A stretch of DNA of 64,000 bases from Sedimenticola selenatireducens (GCF_007625115.1 NZ_VMNH01000005.1:1-64000), one strand, 5' to 3'. Positions 45,589 through 55,348 are shown, counted from the stretch's first letter. The notes: a model not told the origin generated them from the sequence alone. Translations and numbers: made by a program.

Positions 45589-48378
45589 GTGCCTGGAAAA
45601 AGAAGGATTCTGCCTCTTGCCATCAGTGGTTTACTGTTGGTTCCTACCGCTCAAGCCGCCCCGAAGTGGGATTGCCGCGCCACCAGCAACGGCGATTGGG
45701 AATGTTTTCAAGACGGTGTACCCGTTGCCCCCGAAACCACTCGCCTGGAACCCAGGCCAGCGCCCGTTGAGCCCGTAGCACCTGTACCCTCAGAACCTGA
45801 ATCTGTTACAACGCAGGAAGAAGCGGTCACCCAGGCAGTTGAAGAACCCAAAGCACCCGAAGGCGCACCGCTTGTAGCGCCTCAAGCCACCGAGGAATCG
45901 TCAAGTCAGACATCCTCTATCGCGGTTACTGAGGAACGCACAGAAACGCCATCCACTGAGGTGACCAAAGAGCAAGTGCCCGCCCAAACGGAAACACATA
46001 AGGCTGAGACCGAGCAAACGCCACCCGAGACCGATACGACTACCACGCCGCCAGAAACCGCCATAGCAGAAAAACCAGTAGAGCAGATCGAACCTGCCAC
46101 TGCCAGACAGGAAGCGCCCAAAGCGCCTGAGCCGGAACAGCCAGCAGATGTAGTAACTACCGATCCCGAACCACGGCCTGCACTGCCTATCGCATCAAGC
46201 ACCAGCCATCGGATTGATCGCGGGCTCGATTGGAATCAGTGTGGCATCAAGACTCCCAGGACAGTTCAGCAAACTACTTTGAGTCAAGATGACACGACTC
46301 ACATAGAAGCCGATGCGGCCGATCTCTATCGCACAGAAAACAGGGCTGTGTTTACTGGCAATGTAAAACTCGATCGCGGCAACGATAAGCTTGAAGCTGA
46401 TAATATCTCTTACTTAAAGGAGAGCAATATCCTGGACGCCGAAGGTAATGTCTACCTGGAACAACCGGGACTGCGTGTTACCAGCAATAAACTACACTAC
46501 GACCTGGAGAATCAGCAGGGCAACGCCGACCGGGCGGAATTCCGCCTGACCGACCCGGTTGCACGAGGTACGGCTACGACAGCGGAAATAATTAATGCAA
46601 ATCAGTCCCGCTATACCCAAGTTAACTATACCACCTGCCAACCAGGGAACAGTGACTGGCTGATTGAAGCCGAGGAAATGGAGATAGACCAGGCAACTGG
46701 CGTGGGTGTGGCGCGTAATACCAAGCTGCGTTTTAAGGGCGTACCGTTTATTTACCTCCCCTACGCGAGCTTCCCTATTGATGACCGCAGAAAATCGGGC
46801 TTTTTGCCGCCATCCATAGGCACATCGGAAAATACTGGGGCGGATATTTCAATCCCCTACTATTTCAACATTGCCCCCCAAATGGACGCCACATTCACAC
46901 CGCGCATCATGAGCAAGCGGGGCTTATTACTTGGTGGCGAATTCCGTTATCTGGCAGAAAAGAGCCAAGGGACAATAAAGGCTGAATTACTGCCCAGCGA
47001 CTCTGAGCAAGGACCGGGGGAAAACGACACCCGCGGCGCCTTAAACGTGGAGCTTAATGGTACGCCTGCTACTGCTTGGCGCTATGACATCGACCTTAAC
47101 TACGTTTCGGATAAGGATTACATCGATGACTTAGGGACCAGCCTGGCAGCCACCAGCGTCAAACATCAAGAGCGACGCGGCGACATTCAGTATCAAGGCG
47201 CAGGCTGGAGCTTTCTTGGTCGAGCGCAACAATACCAGACCATCGATCGATTGACGGCCATCAACGACCGTCCCTACAGTCGACTACCTCAGTTGCTTGT
47301 TAATCTTGAAAAGCCCGACCAATCGATGGGCCTAACCTACCACCTTCAATCTGAGTATGTGAATTTCGGCCACAGTTCAGACACCAAAGTTAAAGGATCA
47401 CGGCTTGACCTACAGCCCGGCATCAGTTTGCCAATGCGGCGTCCCTGGGGCTTTCTAACACCCAAGCTGAGTCTTCGACATACCCATTACAATTTAGAAA
47501 ATCAGACGACTGGCCTAAATGACAACCCCAGCCGCACACTCCCCACACTGAGTATCGATAGCGGACTCTACTTCGAACGCGACGCCAACTGGTTTGGGAA
47601 TGCCATAACCCAAACGCTGGAGCCTCGACTCTACTACCTCTATACCCCAAAAGAGGATCAGAGCGACATACCGGATTTTGACACGGCAACCCTTGACTTC
47701 AGTTTCGCCAACCTGTTTCGTGAAAACCGCTTCAGCGGATCAGACAAAGTGGGCGATGCCAATCAACTGACTACGGCATTGACCTCACGAAGCCTCAGCA
47801 GTGAGACAGGCGAGGAACTCTTTAGGGCCAGCATTGGTCAGATATCCTACTTCCGAGATCGGGATGTTCAGTTGCAATCGGGCGGCGCCGCGGTCAATGA
47901 TGACAGTTCATCTATTGTTGCCGAGGTGGCCACCACATTGAGTAGCAACTGGCGCATGCAGGCCGGGCTGCAGTGGAATCCACATTCAAGCAGCAATGCA
48001 ACAGAAAAGAGCGCCTTTGGCCTGCACTATCTCGATGAGAAACAGCGTATCCTGAACCTGACCTATCGGCATACCAATGGATCAATCGAGCAGACTGACC
48101 TCTCAGCACGCTGGCCAATCAACCATCAATTCCATGCTGTGGGCCGTTGGAATTACTCCTTGTTACACAATAAGACCATGGAAGCCTTCGCCGGAATTGA
48201 GTATGACAGCTGCTGCTGGGTCAGCCGATTTATTGTTAGGAATTACCGCTCAGACGCAAACTCAGAGGGAAACCTGGCGCTGTTCCTACAGCTTGAGCTG
48301 AAAGGACTCACCAGCCTGGGCGACAAAATTGATCAATTCCTTGAACGCGGAATCCTTGGCTACCGCACTGACAACTGA
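45589..48378 (+). CDS. lptD: LPS-assembly outer-membrane protein LptD
   Basis: Inserts LPS into the outer leaflet together with LptE. After a signal peptide (about 1-23) the chain has Cys29 and Cys39 in WDC and WEC, a Pro/Glu/Thr-rich stretch (about 45-205), Cys218, the OstA domain (about 230-340, IEADAADLYRTENRAVFTGN) and the 26-strand barrel. The Cys875-Cys876 pair matches the C-terminal CC pair of E. coli LptD that forms the functional disulfides. Length 929, longer than E. coli (784). The start is GTG at 45589 with a weak ribosome site. Confidence 0.95.
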   Translation: MPGKRRILPLAISGLLLVPTAQAAPKWDCRATSNGDWECFQDGVPVAPETTRLEPRPAPVEPVAPVPSEPESVTTQEEAVTQAVEEPKAPEGAPLVAPQATEESSSQTSSIAVTEERTETPSTEVTKEQVPAQTETHKAETEQTPPETDTTTTPPETAIAEKPVEQIEPATARQEAPKAPEPEQPADVVTTDPEPRPALPIASSTSHRIDRGLDWNQCGIKTPRTVQQTTLSQDDTTHIEADAADLYRTENRAVFTGNVKLDRGNDKLEADNISYLKESNILDAEGNVYLEQPGLRVTSNKLHYDLENQQGNADRAEFRLTDPVARGTATTAEIINANQSRYTQVNYTTCQPGNSDWLIEAEEMEIDQATGVGVARNTKLRFKGVPFIYLPYASFPIDDRRKSGFLPPSIGTSENTGADISIPYYFNIAPQMDATFTPRIMSKRGLLLGGEFRYLAEKSQGTIKAELLPSDSEQGPGENDTRGALNVELNGTPATAWRYDIDLNYVSDKDYIDDLGTSLAATSVKHQERRGDIQYQGAGWSFLGRAQQYQTIDRLTAINDRPYSRLPQLLVNLEKPDQSMGLTYHLQSEYVNFGHSSDTKVKGSRLDLQPGISLPMRRPWGFLTPKLSLRHTHYNLENQTTGLNDNPSRTLPTLSIDSGLYFERDANWFGNAITQTLEPRLYYLYTPKEDQSDIPDFDTATLDFSFANLFRENRFSGSDKVGDANQLTTALTSRSLSSETGEELFRASIGQISYFRDRDVQLQSGGAAVNDDSSSIVAEVATTLSSNWRMQAGLQWNPHSSSNATEKSAFGLHYLDEKQRILNLTYRHTNGSIEQTDLSARWPINHQFHAVGRWNYSLLHNKTMEAFAGIEYDSCCWVSRFIVRNYRSDANSEGNLALFLQLELKGLTSLGDKIDQFLERGILGYRTDN

Positions 48379-48389
48379 CAAACACATAC

Positions 48390-49709
48390 ATGATCACCAG
48401 ACAGTCTATATTTAAAGGCATGAGCGCTTTGCTCATGACGCTTATCATCCCTTTTGGCCTAATAAACCCGGCACATAGCGAGACCGTAAAACCGGTAGAT
48501 GAAATAATTGCCGTAGTGGATGATGACATCATCGTACGCAGTGAGTTAGAGAGCGAAATAATAAAGATCGTCACTCAATTGCGTCAGCAAGAACAACGCT
48601 TGCCACCCAGATCCGTTCTCGAAAAGCAGGTACTCGGCCGACTAATTTTAAAGAAACTGCAGCTCGCCGCCGCCGCACGCGCTGGTATTAATGTCAGTGA
48701 AGATATTGTTGCTCAGGCGATCAACAATATTGCCCAGAACAATAATCTAAGCTTGTCTGAATTTCGTCAAACCCTGGAGCAGGGCGGCATCAGCTTCCGC
48801 ACTTTTCGAAAAGGGATTCAGGAAGAGATCATCATGCAGCGGCTACAGGATCAGGAAGTACGCCGCCGCATTCGAATCACCGACCAGGAAGTTGACGCAT
48901 TCATTGCTCGGCAGGCCAGCAGCGTAGGAGAACGTTCCGCGTATGAGCTACAGCATATCCTCATAGCAACCCCAGAAGCCGCCTCACCCGAACAGATGAA
49001 GCGTGCCCGCGAACGCGCTGAATCAATCGTCACATCACTACGCAATGGTGCAGAATTTGCCGATATCGCCATCACGGAATCGGATGGCCGACAAGCACTA
49101 GAGGGCGGTGACCTTGGCTGGCGTAAAGCCAATCAATTGCCCACTCTATTTGTTGACCTCGTGATTAACATGGAGCGGGGAGAAATCAGTGACCCGATTC
49201 GTACCGCCAGCGGCTATCACATTATCCGCCTCAATGACTATAAGGGCGGTGACCGAAAGATCATCACCCAAAGCCAGGTCAGACACATTCTGATCAGCAC
49301 CAATGAAGTCACCTCTAACAGCGATGCCAAAACACGCCTGGAACAATTGCGTCAACGCATCATAGGTGGCGATGACTTCGCGGCACTGGCCCGCTCACAT
49401 TCTGATGACAAATCCTCTGCGATTAAGGGTGGCGACCTTGGCTGGATAACTCCTGGCGCACTCCTCCCCCGATTCGAAGAAGAGATTGAAAAACTTTCCC
49501 CTGGAGAGCTTACTGAACCGTTCCGTACCGAGTTTGGCTGGCACCTGGCTCAACTGATTGAGCGACGCCAGCACGACAGCACGGCGGAGATTCAGAAGGC
49601 CGAGGCCAGAAAGGCCATCAGCAATCGAAAGACAGCAGAAGAGGGGGAACTCTATTTACGGCGCCTTAAAGATGAGGCCTATATCGATATTCGGCTGGGC
49701 GATTCCTGA
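48390..49709 (+). CDS. surA: Periplasmic chaperone/prolyl isomerase SurA
   Basis: Helps fold outer-membrane proteins, including LptD encoded just upstream. Signal peptide 1-30; N-terminal chaperone domain ([19 protein letters not shown] onward); two parvulin domains (about 180-280, and 290-390 with [10 protein letters not shown] and [15 protein letters not shown]). Length is 439. It is 11 bases after lptD. Confidence 0.96.
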   Translation: MITRQSIFKGMSALLMTLIIPFGLINPAHSETVKPVDEIIAVVDDDIIVRSELESEIIKIVTQLRQQEQRLPPRSVLEKQVLGRLILKKLQLAAAARAGINVSEDIVAQAINNIAQNNNLSLSEFRQTLEQGGISFRTFRKGIQEEIIMQRLQDQEVRRRIRITDQEVDAFIARQASSVGERSAYELQHILIATPEAASPEQMKRARERAESIVTSLRNGAEFADIAITESDGRQALEGGDLGWRKANQLPTLFVDLVINMERGEISDPIRTASGYHIIRLNDYKGGDRKIITQSQVRHILISTNEVTSNSDAKTRLEQLRQRIIGGDDFAALARSHSDDKSSAIKGGDLGWITPGALLPRFEEEIEKLSPGELTEPFRTEFGWHLAQLIERRQHDSTAEIQKAEARKAISNRKTAEEGELYLRRLKDEAYIDIRLGDS

Positions 49710-49723
49710 AAGGCCGTCATGAG

Positions 49724-50716
49724 ATGATTGACCAACAGGCCCCTTTGGCGTTCACTCCAGGCGATCCTGCCGGTGTCGGCCCTGATCTCTGTGTACAGCT
49801 GGCTCAACAAGAACGAGACTATCCGCTTGTCGCCGTCTGCTCAGCGGAAATGCTCTACGCGCGCGCCGAGCGGCTCACCTTACCGCTCTCAATCAATCAC
49901 TTTGACCCGTCCGCACCTGTTTCCCGAATGGCCGGATCACTGACAGTATTCCCTATGGATCTGCATGCCCCAGCAGAACCTGGGAGACTGAATAAATCGA
50001 ATGCCGCCTATGTACTTGAAACGCTTACCCAGGCCACGCAGTACTGTATGGATGGTCAATTCAGCGCACTGGTCACCGGCCCCATTCATAAAGGTATCAT
50101 TAACGATGCCGGGTTCAGCTTCTCAGGGCATACCGAGTTTTTAGCGGAATTGACTACAAGCTATCCGGTGATGATGCTCACCTGCCCTGGTCTCCGTGTC
50201 GCCTTGGCCACAACGCATTTGCCCTTGAAGGATGTCAGTGCCGCCATCACACAGACATCGCTGGGACAGGTAATAAACATCTTACATCGTGATCTGGTCG
50301 CTCGTTTCGGCATTCCCAATCCCCATATACTTGTCTGCGGACTAAATCCACACGCTGGAGAAGGGGGACATCTGGGGATGGAAGAGATTGATACCATTAT
50401 TCCCACGTTGAACCGATTGAGGGATAGGGGCATGCAGCTAGTGGGGCCCTTACCAGCGGACACACTGTTTACACCAAGCCACCTAGAACAGGCCGATGCC
50501 GTATTGGCGATGTATCACGACCAGGGACTTCCCGTCTTAAAGCATCTGGGGTTCGGTAATGCCGTCAATATCACATTGGGCTTACCCATCATCCGTACCT
50601 CCGTTGATCACGGGACTGCTTTAGATCTGGCCGGTACGGGAAAGGCCAATCCAGGTAGCTTGTACACGGCCATTGAAGCAGCCAACCAATTGGTACTGGC
50701 CACTCACCGCCCATAG
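49724..50716 (+). CDS. pdxA: 4-Hydroxythreonine-4-phosphate dehydrogenase
   Basis: Pyridoxal phosphate synthesis. The start [14 protein letters not shown], the metal-binding His in [10 protein letters not shown] and the C-terminal [15 protein letters not shown] and [15 protein letters not shown] are typical. Length is 330. It follows surA by 14 bases; ksgA, which comes next in E. coli and pseudomonads, is not here, and apaG/apaH lie 6 kb away. Confidence 0.96.
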   Translation: MIDQQAPLAFTPGDPAGVGPDLCVQLAQQERDYPLVAVCSAEMLYARAERLTLPLSINHFDPSAPVSRMAGSLTVFPMDLHAPAEPGRLNKSNAAYVLETLTQATQYCMDGQFSALVTGPIHKGIINDAGFSFSGHTEFLAELTTSYPVMMLTCPGLRVALATTHLPLKDVSAAITQTSLGQVINILHRDLVARFGIPNPHILVCGLNPHAGEGGHLGMEEIDTIIPTLNRLRDRGMQLVGPLPADTLFTPSHLEQADAVLAMYHDQGLPVLKHLGFGNAVNITLGLPIIRTSVDHGTALDLAGTGKANPGSLYTAIEAANQLVLATHRP

Positions 50717-50731
50717 CCCAAACCTCAGAGC

Positions 50732-50756
50732 AAAAAAAAGCCCGGACGAACCGGGC
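50732..50756 (-). terminator. Intrinsic terminator for the DsrC-like gene
   Basis: On the minus strand a 6-bp all-GC stem (50756-50751 with 50745-50740) with a 5-base loop is followed by eight T. It lies about 95 bases past the DsrC-like stop. On the plus strand it follows pdxA by 15 bases but lacks a T-run there. Confidence 0.85.
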
Positions 50757-50850
50757 AAAGGGAGGTATAACTCATTGAAAGGTAAACCTTAATTCAGCAC
50801 CGCCTTTCGGCACTCTGCACAGACTTGAATCTGTGTAGAAAAAATATGAC

Positions 50851-51204
50851 TCAGCCCATATAGGCCTTTGCCTCTTCGCCAGGATTCGGCAAGCCAGCAA
50901 TGCGCCAGACCTGCAAGCAGCCCCCAAAAAGATCCTTTACTTCCTCTTTTGAGAGTTCACTACTACGACATATCCGGCGCATTGGCGGTATGGCACCAAG
51001 CCTGAGAAAACGATCTCTAACAAAATGGATCACTCTCCAGTGCGCCGATTCCAAAGGGGCAACGCCTTCCAGCTCGGCCAAGGTTTCTGCCAATTGATCA
51101 TCCCAGATCGAATCGTTAAGCAGAAAACCATCCTCATCGAATCTGACGCCGGCCAACACAGAAGCAAAATTTGCGGACTCGCTAATACTCTGTACTACGC
51201 TCAT
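50851..51204 (-). CDS. DsrC/TusE family protein lacking both redox cysteines (RspA-like)
   Basis: A 117-residue member of the DsrC/TusE fold family. DsrC carries sulfur on a C-terminal arm with two Cys; TusE keeps only the penultimate one. Here the family segments FDEDGFLLNDSIWDDQLAE, ESAHWRVIHFVRDRF and WRIAGLPNPG are clear, but the residue at the CysB position is Trp and the arm ends in EEAKAYMG without CysA. One Cys lies four residues before the Trp (GGCLQVW). Members without both Cys have been called RspA and suggested to be regulatory. The ATG at 51204 has AGGA upstream. Divergent from cysB. Confidence 0.82.
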   Translation of the reverse strand: MSVVQSISESANFASVLAGVRFDEDGFLLNDSIWDDQLAETLAELEGVAPLESAHWRVIHFVRDRFLRLGAIPPMRRICRSSELSKEEVKDLFGGCLQVWRIAGLPNPGEEAKAYMG

Positions 51205-51386
51205 TACAATGTTTCCTACAATGTAAATAGTTCTGTTAAGGTTCGGCCCATTCCTTACCAAACAAAAACTGATTACTTGCACAAAACTATAGCGCGGCGT
51301 GACAATACATCAAAATAACTTTTACGTCTATAGAAATAGTTGATCGATCTAAAACAAATGAGAATTATTATACTTATGGAAACCCT
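51205..51386. promoter_or_regulatory. Divergent control region of the DsrC-like gene and cysB
   Basis: A 182-base AT-rich region separates the two genes. A short direct or inverted pattern (ACAATGT-TTCCT-ACAATGT) occurs at about 51206-51225 near the DsrC-like start. LysR-type regulators such as CysB commonly bind in such gaps and repress their own gene; no consensus site is claimed. Confidence 0.4.
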
Positions 51387-52361
51387 ATGAAACTTCAGCA
51401 GCTCCGCTTTCTTCTGGCAGTAGCCCAGAATGACTTGAATATCACAGCAGCAGCAGAGCGGCTTTTCACCTCACAACCCGGGGTTAGCAAGCAGATCCGG
51501 CTGCTTGAAGAGGAGCTGGGTGTCACTATTTTTGAACGCACAGGCCGTCAACTGACAGGCATTACCGATGCAGGAAAAGCCATAATTGCGCGCGCCGAGG
51601 CGGTTCTCAGGGAAGTGGACTCCATTCGAGACGTGGCAAGTGAGTTTAGTGATCCACACACAGGCAGCCTTTCCATTGCCACCACACATACGCAGGCACG
51701 TTATGTGCTCCCACCCATTATAAAGGCATTTCGTGCTCGTTATCCTTCGGTAGACCTCCAGATGCACCAGGGCAACCCCGAGCAAATCTCCGAAATGGCG
51801 GCCGGAGGGACTGTCGACTTTGCCATCGCCACAGAAGCAACCGTAGATTTTGGCAACCTGATTATGATGCCCTGTTATCACTGGAACAGAACCATTATTA
51901 CCCCCTGCGACCACCCCCTGCGGGATGTTGTCCCACTGACGCTTGAAGCTGTTGCCGAATACCCGATAGTGACTTATGTTTTTGGCTTTACCGGGCGGTC
52001 GCAACTCGACCAATCCTTCAGGAGGCTTGATCTGGAGCCCAATGTGGTCTTCACCGCAACCGATGCCGATGTCATTAAGACCTATGTTCGCCTTGGCGTA
52101 GGCATCGGCATTCTGGCCAAAATGGCCTATAACCCTGAACAGGATAAAGATCTCTGTTCACTTGACGCGACCCACCTGTTCCCCTCAAGTACAACGCGTC
52201 TGGGCTTCAGGCCCGGTTTATTCCTGCGTGCTTACCACTATGACTTCATCACCCTGTTTGCTTCCCACCTTACTAGAGATCTCGTGGAGCAAGCGGTGGA
52301 GGCTGCATCAGAACAAGAACGTAGCGCTTTGTTTAACGGATTAACACTGCAGGAGTACTAG
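51387..52361 (+). CDS. cysB: LysR-type regulator CysB
   Basis: Activator of cysteine and sulfate-assimilation genes, responding to N-acetylserine. The N-terminal winged helix (MKLQQLRFLLAVAQNDLNIT to about residue 60) and the ligand domain with the CysB-type TTHTQARYVLP and FGFTGRSQLD are characteristic. Length is 324. The related Cbl is the main alternative. Confidence 0.92.
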   Translation: MKLQQLRFLLAVAQNDLNITAAAERLFTSQPGVSKQIRLLEEELGVTIFERTGRQLTGITDAGKAIIARAEAVLREVDSIRDVASEFSDPHTGSLSIATTHTQARYVLPPIIKAFRARYPSVDLQMHQGNPEQISEMAAGGTVDFAIATEATVDFGNLIMMPCYHWNRTIITPCDHPLRDVVPLTLEAVAEYPIVTYVFGFTGRSQLDQSFRRLDLEPNVVFTATDADVIKTYVRLGVGIGILAKMAYNPEQDKDLCSLDATHLFPSSTTRLGFRPGLFLRAYHYDFITLFASHLTRDLVEQAVEAASEQERSALFNGLTLQEY

Positions 52362-52548
52362 ACACCCTGGCACGTGTTATCTGGCCGGCGACTCCTCCAC
52401 AAATCACGAGGTCTTAATGTGGGCAATCGACGCCTCTAAATGAGTGCCTGACAGTCGTATAGAAACTGTTGTCGAATTCATTTTTTTAAAATAAGATCAG
52501 GCCGTCTTTGGCCCTATCTGTACCTCGCTGACTATAGGTCCTGACAGC

Positions 52549-52554
52549 TATAAT
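52549..52554 (+). promoter_or_regulatory. Possible -10 box for the acidic-tail gene
   Basis: A perfect TATAAT stands 55 bases before the ATG of the acidic-tail gene. No good -35 at 16-18 bases was found. The rest of the 247-base gap (52362-52608) shows nothing clear. Confidence 0.4.
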
Positions 52555-52608
52555 CAGCAGCCACTGGATCTGCTACTCAAGTAATAAGTTGACTGATGTG
52601 GGGAAAGC

Positions 52609-52995
52609 ATGAGCAAAAAGAATTATTGGCACGGCTATCTTGAGGCTGGCGCAAAAAGCTCACCTGTATTACGCGATCTGACGCTTGAAACGGGAAATGA
52701 ATCTACCATTTACCTCTTCTCACTGAAGCGTAATAAGATTCTGGAGTTTCAGATCAACATTGTTGAACCTAAGTTACGCGAACTGACTGAAGATGAGGCA
52801 AGTCTGGTAAGCGTATTGAACTCAGGCTACAACAAAGCGAAAAAAGACTTCACACCACGCGGTTCGTTGCGTATGAAGCAGGTTGAAATAACCCCCCAGC
52901 CCAGCACAACAGCAGAGACAGAGTTCGATGATATTGATGTCGCAGATCTGGATGTGGACCTGGATATCGACGATATGGAAATAGACGACGATTAA
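52609..52995 (+). CDS. Unknown protein with acidic C-terminal tail
   Basis: A 128-residue protein that I do not recognise. Residues 1-75 look globular and mixed alpha/beta (KNYWHGYLEAGAKSSPVLRD, then LTLETGNESTIYLFSL). Residues 80-95 are basic (KAKKDFTPRGSLRMKQ), and the last 30 residues are an alternating Asp/hydrophobic tail (DVADLDVDLDIDDMEIDDD). No signal peptide. GGGAAA precedes the ATG. It stands alone between cysB and a convergent sugar-aminotransferase gene. Confidence 0.75.
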   Translation: MSKKNYWHGYLEAGAKSSPVLRDLTLETGNESTIYLFSLKRNKILEFQINIVEPKLRELTEDEASLVSVLNSGYNKAKKDFTPRGSLRMKQVEITPQPSTTAETEFDDIDVADLDVDLDIDDMEIDDD

Positions 52996-53051
52996 TCCGT
53001 CATATCATTAGATCAGATAAGACAGATTGATGCTGACGAAAACAGTACGCC

Positions 53052-53076
53052 GGCCACACCCTGATTGTGGTCGGCA
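53052..53076. terminator. Hairpin between convergent genes
   Basis: A near-perfect 10-bp GC-rich inverted repeat with loop of about 4 bases lies between the acidic-tail gene and the convergent aminotransferase gene. No strong T-run; a short GTTT follows on the plus strand. Confidence 0.45.
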
Positions 53077-53083
53077 CGTTTCA

Positions 53084-54199
53084 CTAGACAGCCGCCACCA
53101 AATCACATACCTGGTCGACCTGCGATTCCCGCATCGCTGGGAAGATAGGCAACGACAGTGTCTCTCCACATACCCGATCAACCACAGGCAGATCACCTGG
53201 CTGATAGCCCAACCCTGAATAAATCGTCTGCAGATGCAATCCTACTGGATAGCACTGGCTATTACCGATTTTATGATCATTTAGGTGAGCCCGCAGGGCA
53301 TCACGTCGGGGATGCTTAATGGTATATAAATTAAACGCATGACGTCCCTTTGCAGGGCGTACAGGTGTAATCAGGTCCATACCAGCAAGTCGTTCATCAT
53401 ACCAGGCGGCCACCTGGAGTCTCGCTGCGATGTCCTGCTCCAGCTTCTCTAGTTTCAACCGGAGCAGGGCCGCCTGAACCTCATCCAGGCGGCTGTTGTA
53501 GCCTAATTCATCATGGGTAAAGGGCGCCGTGGCCCCATGATTCCGCAATTTAAGTAGACGATCCCTGATCACCTCATCACTGGTGGTGATCAATCCACCA
53601 TCACCATAGCACCCCAACACTTTAGTTGGGTAAAAACTAAAGCAGCCCGCATCACCCATGCTCCCCACCACCGCATCACCATGCCGCGCGCCAAAGGCCT
53701 GGGCGGCATCTTCCAGCAAACGCAGTCCATGAGTATCCGCCAACGCCCCCAATCTACTCATATCCGCTGGATTACCAAAGATATGGACCGGCAATATCGC
53801 CTTGGTTTTGTCACCGATACGCGACGCCACACTCCCAGGATCAAGATTAAAGCTCGCCTCATCTATATCGGCAAATACAGGTATTGCTCCGACGATAGAG
53901 ATCGCCTCAGCCGTGGCGAAGAAGGTAAAGGGGGAGGTAATCACCTCATCACCTGGCCCAATATCCATCGCACGAAGCGACAACACCAAGGCATCCGTAC
54001 CATTCGCAACGGCTACTGCATACTGGCTACCCACATAAGCCGCCGCCTCCTGCTCAAAGGCCCGCACATTGGGACCCAGAATAAAGGCACCACCCGCACC
54101 TATCTCCTCTATCCGGCTGAACCAAGCTTGCTGTAACGACAGAAACTCATCCTGCAAACTGAGATAGGGCACACCCGGGGTTACAGATTTATCTGTCAT
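53084..54199 (-). CDS. DegT/DnrJ/EryC1 nucleotide-sugar aminotransferase, GnnB-like
   Basis: A 371-residue PLP enzyme that aminates a keto nucleotide sugar. Landmarks: GTDALVLSLRAMDIGPGDEVI, the PLP-binding DAAQAFGA, the catalytic Lys in FYPTKVLGCYGDGG and GYNSRLDEVQAALL. It is encoded after a Gfo/Idh/MocA oxidoreductase, the same pairing as GnnA/GnnB of Acidithiobacillus ferrooxidans, which make UDP-GlcNAc3N for lipid A. The WlbE/WbpE aminotransferases of O-antigen synthesis are the main alternative. The ATG at 54199 is preferred to the TTG at 54211. Confidence 0.83.
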   Translation of the reverse strand: MTDKSVTPGVPYLSLQDEFLSLQQAWFSRIEEIGAGGAFILGPNVRAFEQEAAAYVGSQYAVAVANGTDALVLSLRAMDIGPGDEVITSPFTFFATAEAISIVGAIPVFADIDEASFNLDPGSVASRIGDKTKAILPVHIFGNPADMSRLGALADTHGLRLLEDAAQAFGARHGDAVVGSMGDAGCFSFYPTKVLGCYGDGGLITTSDEVIRDRLLKLRNHGATAPFTHDELGYNSRLDEVQAALLRLKLEKLEQDIAARLQVAAWYDERLAGMDLITPVRPAKGRHAFNLYTIKHPRRDALRAHLNDHKIGNSQCYPVGLHLQTIYSGLGYQPGDLPVVDRVCGETLSLPIFPAMRESQVDQVCDLVAAV

Positions 54200-54297
54200 A
54201 ACATCATCCAAAGGTAAAAGGTGGTTTTTGCAGCCTCACCCCTGAATAGCCCAAAGAGGTGAGACTATGAATAATCCTGTGATAGAAAGTAAATCGA

Positions 54298-55245
54298 TCA
54301 GGAGGCGAGACGCTCGAGTATCTCAGCTTTAACACGCATGGCAACATCCAGCGCTTCCAGTCCTACCACACCATCCACAAGGGGCGGCGTCCCAGATTGA
54401 ACCGACTCAATAAAAGCCAAGAGCTCCGCATCCAGCGGTTTGACCGGATCAATGTCCAGACGCTCCATCACCACCTCCGGCCAAGCCTCTCCGGGTCGTG
54501 GTTTGGGGTAGGCAGTCTCAATTCGCTGGTCGATAAAGTCGAGTGACTCATAGCGATTCTCTTCGAACACACGGATGCGGCGCATCCTTTTCTCAGATAC
54601 TCGACTGGCAATCACATTCGCAACCGTGCCATTGGCAAATTCCAGACGGGCATTGGCAATATCGACATGCGATGTTAATACCGGCGTTCCAACCGCAGAG
54701 ATGGCGGTTATTTCCGACTTAACCAGTGAGAGTATGATATCGATATCATGGATCATGAGGTCAGACACAACATCCACATCAGTGGCCCGCTCAACAAAGC
54801 CCCCCATGCGATGCGCCTCAATAAATCGTGGCTTATGGATGCGATCAGCCAAGGCCATCACCCCTGCATTAAAACGCTCGAGGTGACCAATCTGCAGAAT
54901 CACCCCGGCCTCCTGAGCCAACCGAACGATCTCCTTACCCTGCTCTACAGTGGATGCGATGGGCTTTTCCAGCAACATATGGATGCCGGCCTGAAGAAAA
55001 GGACGCGCTTCATCAAGATGGGCCGAGGTCGGGACCACAATGCTGACCGCATCTACTTTACCCAGTAAATCAAGACCGTTTGAATAAGCCGTACAACCGC
55101 ACTCATCGGCCACTTTGGCAGCGGTTTCAGCATTCACATCTACCACGCCAACCAGCTCGACGTTATCCATGCGGGAATAGATCAGGGCGTGAAAACGCCC
55201 CAGATACCCGACACCAACCACACCCACTCGCAATTTATTACTCAT
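54298..55245 (-). CDS. Gfo/Idh/MocA oxidoreductase, GnnA-like
   Basis: A 315-residue NAD-dependent sugar dehydrogenase. The Rossmann motif is VGVVGVGYLGRFHA (N-terminus), and MLLEKPIAST contains the conserved EKP. The segment IGHLERFNAGV resembles the one in GnnA, UDP-GlcNAc 3-dehydrogenase. It is followed after 98 bases by the aminotransferase gene, so the pair could oxidise and aminate position 3 of UDP-GlcNAc. WlbA-type (UDP-GlcNAcA) enzymes are an alternative. Confidence 0.83.
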   Translation of the reverse strand: MSNKLRVGVVGVGYLGRFHALIYSRMDNVELVGVVDVNAETAAKVADECGCTAYSNGLDLLGKVDAVSIVVPTSAHLDEARPFLQAGIHMLLEKPIASTVEQGKEIVRLAQEAGVILQIGHLERFNAGVMALADRIHKPRFIEAHRMGGFVERATDVDVVSDLMIHDIDIILSLVKSEITAISAVGTPVLTSHVDIANARLEFANGTVANVIASRVSEKRMRRIRVFEENRYESLDFIDQRIETAYPKPRPGEAWPEVVMERLDIDPVKPLDAELLAFIESVQSGTPPLVDGVVGLEALDVAMRVKAEILERLAS

Positions 55246-55348
55246 TGATCACCCGAACTGGACACAATACTGTTCGTGTATGGTACTACGAACCTGAAAA
55301 CCGGGCGATTTTAAACCATTCAGACACTCGGGGGCAGCTTTTAGGCCT

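Noticed and set aside
45830-46200. Pro/Glu/Thr-rich part of lptD as a separate gene or frameshift
   Set aside because: The frame is continuous from the signal peptide to the barrel, and repeats in the DNA are not strong enough to suggest an assembly error.
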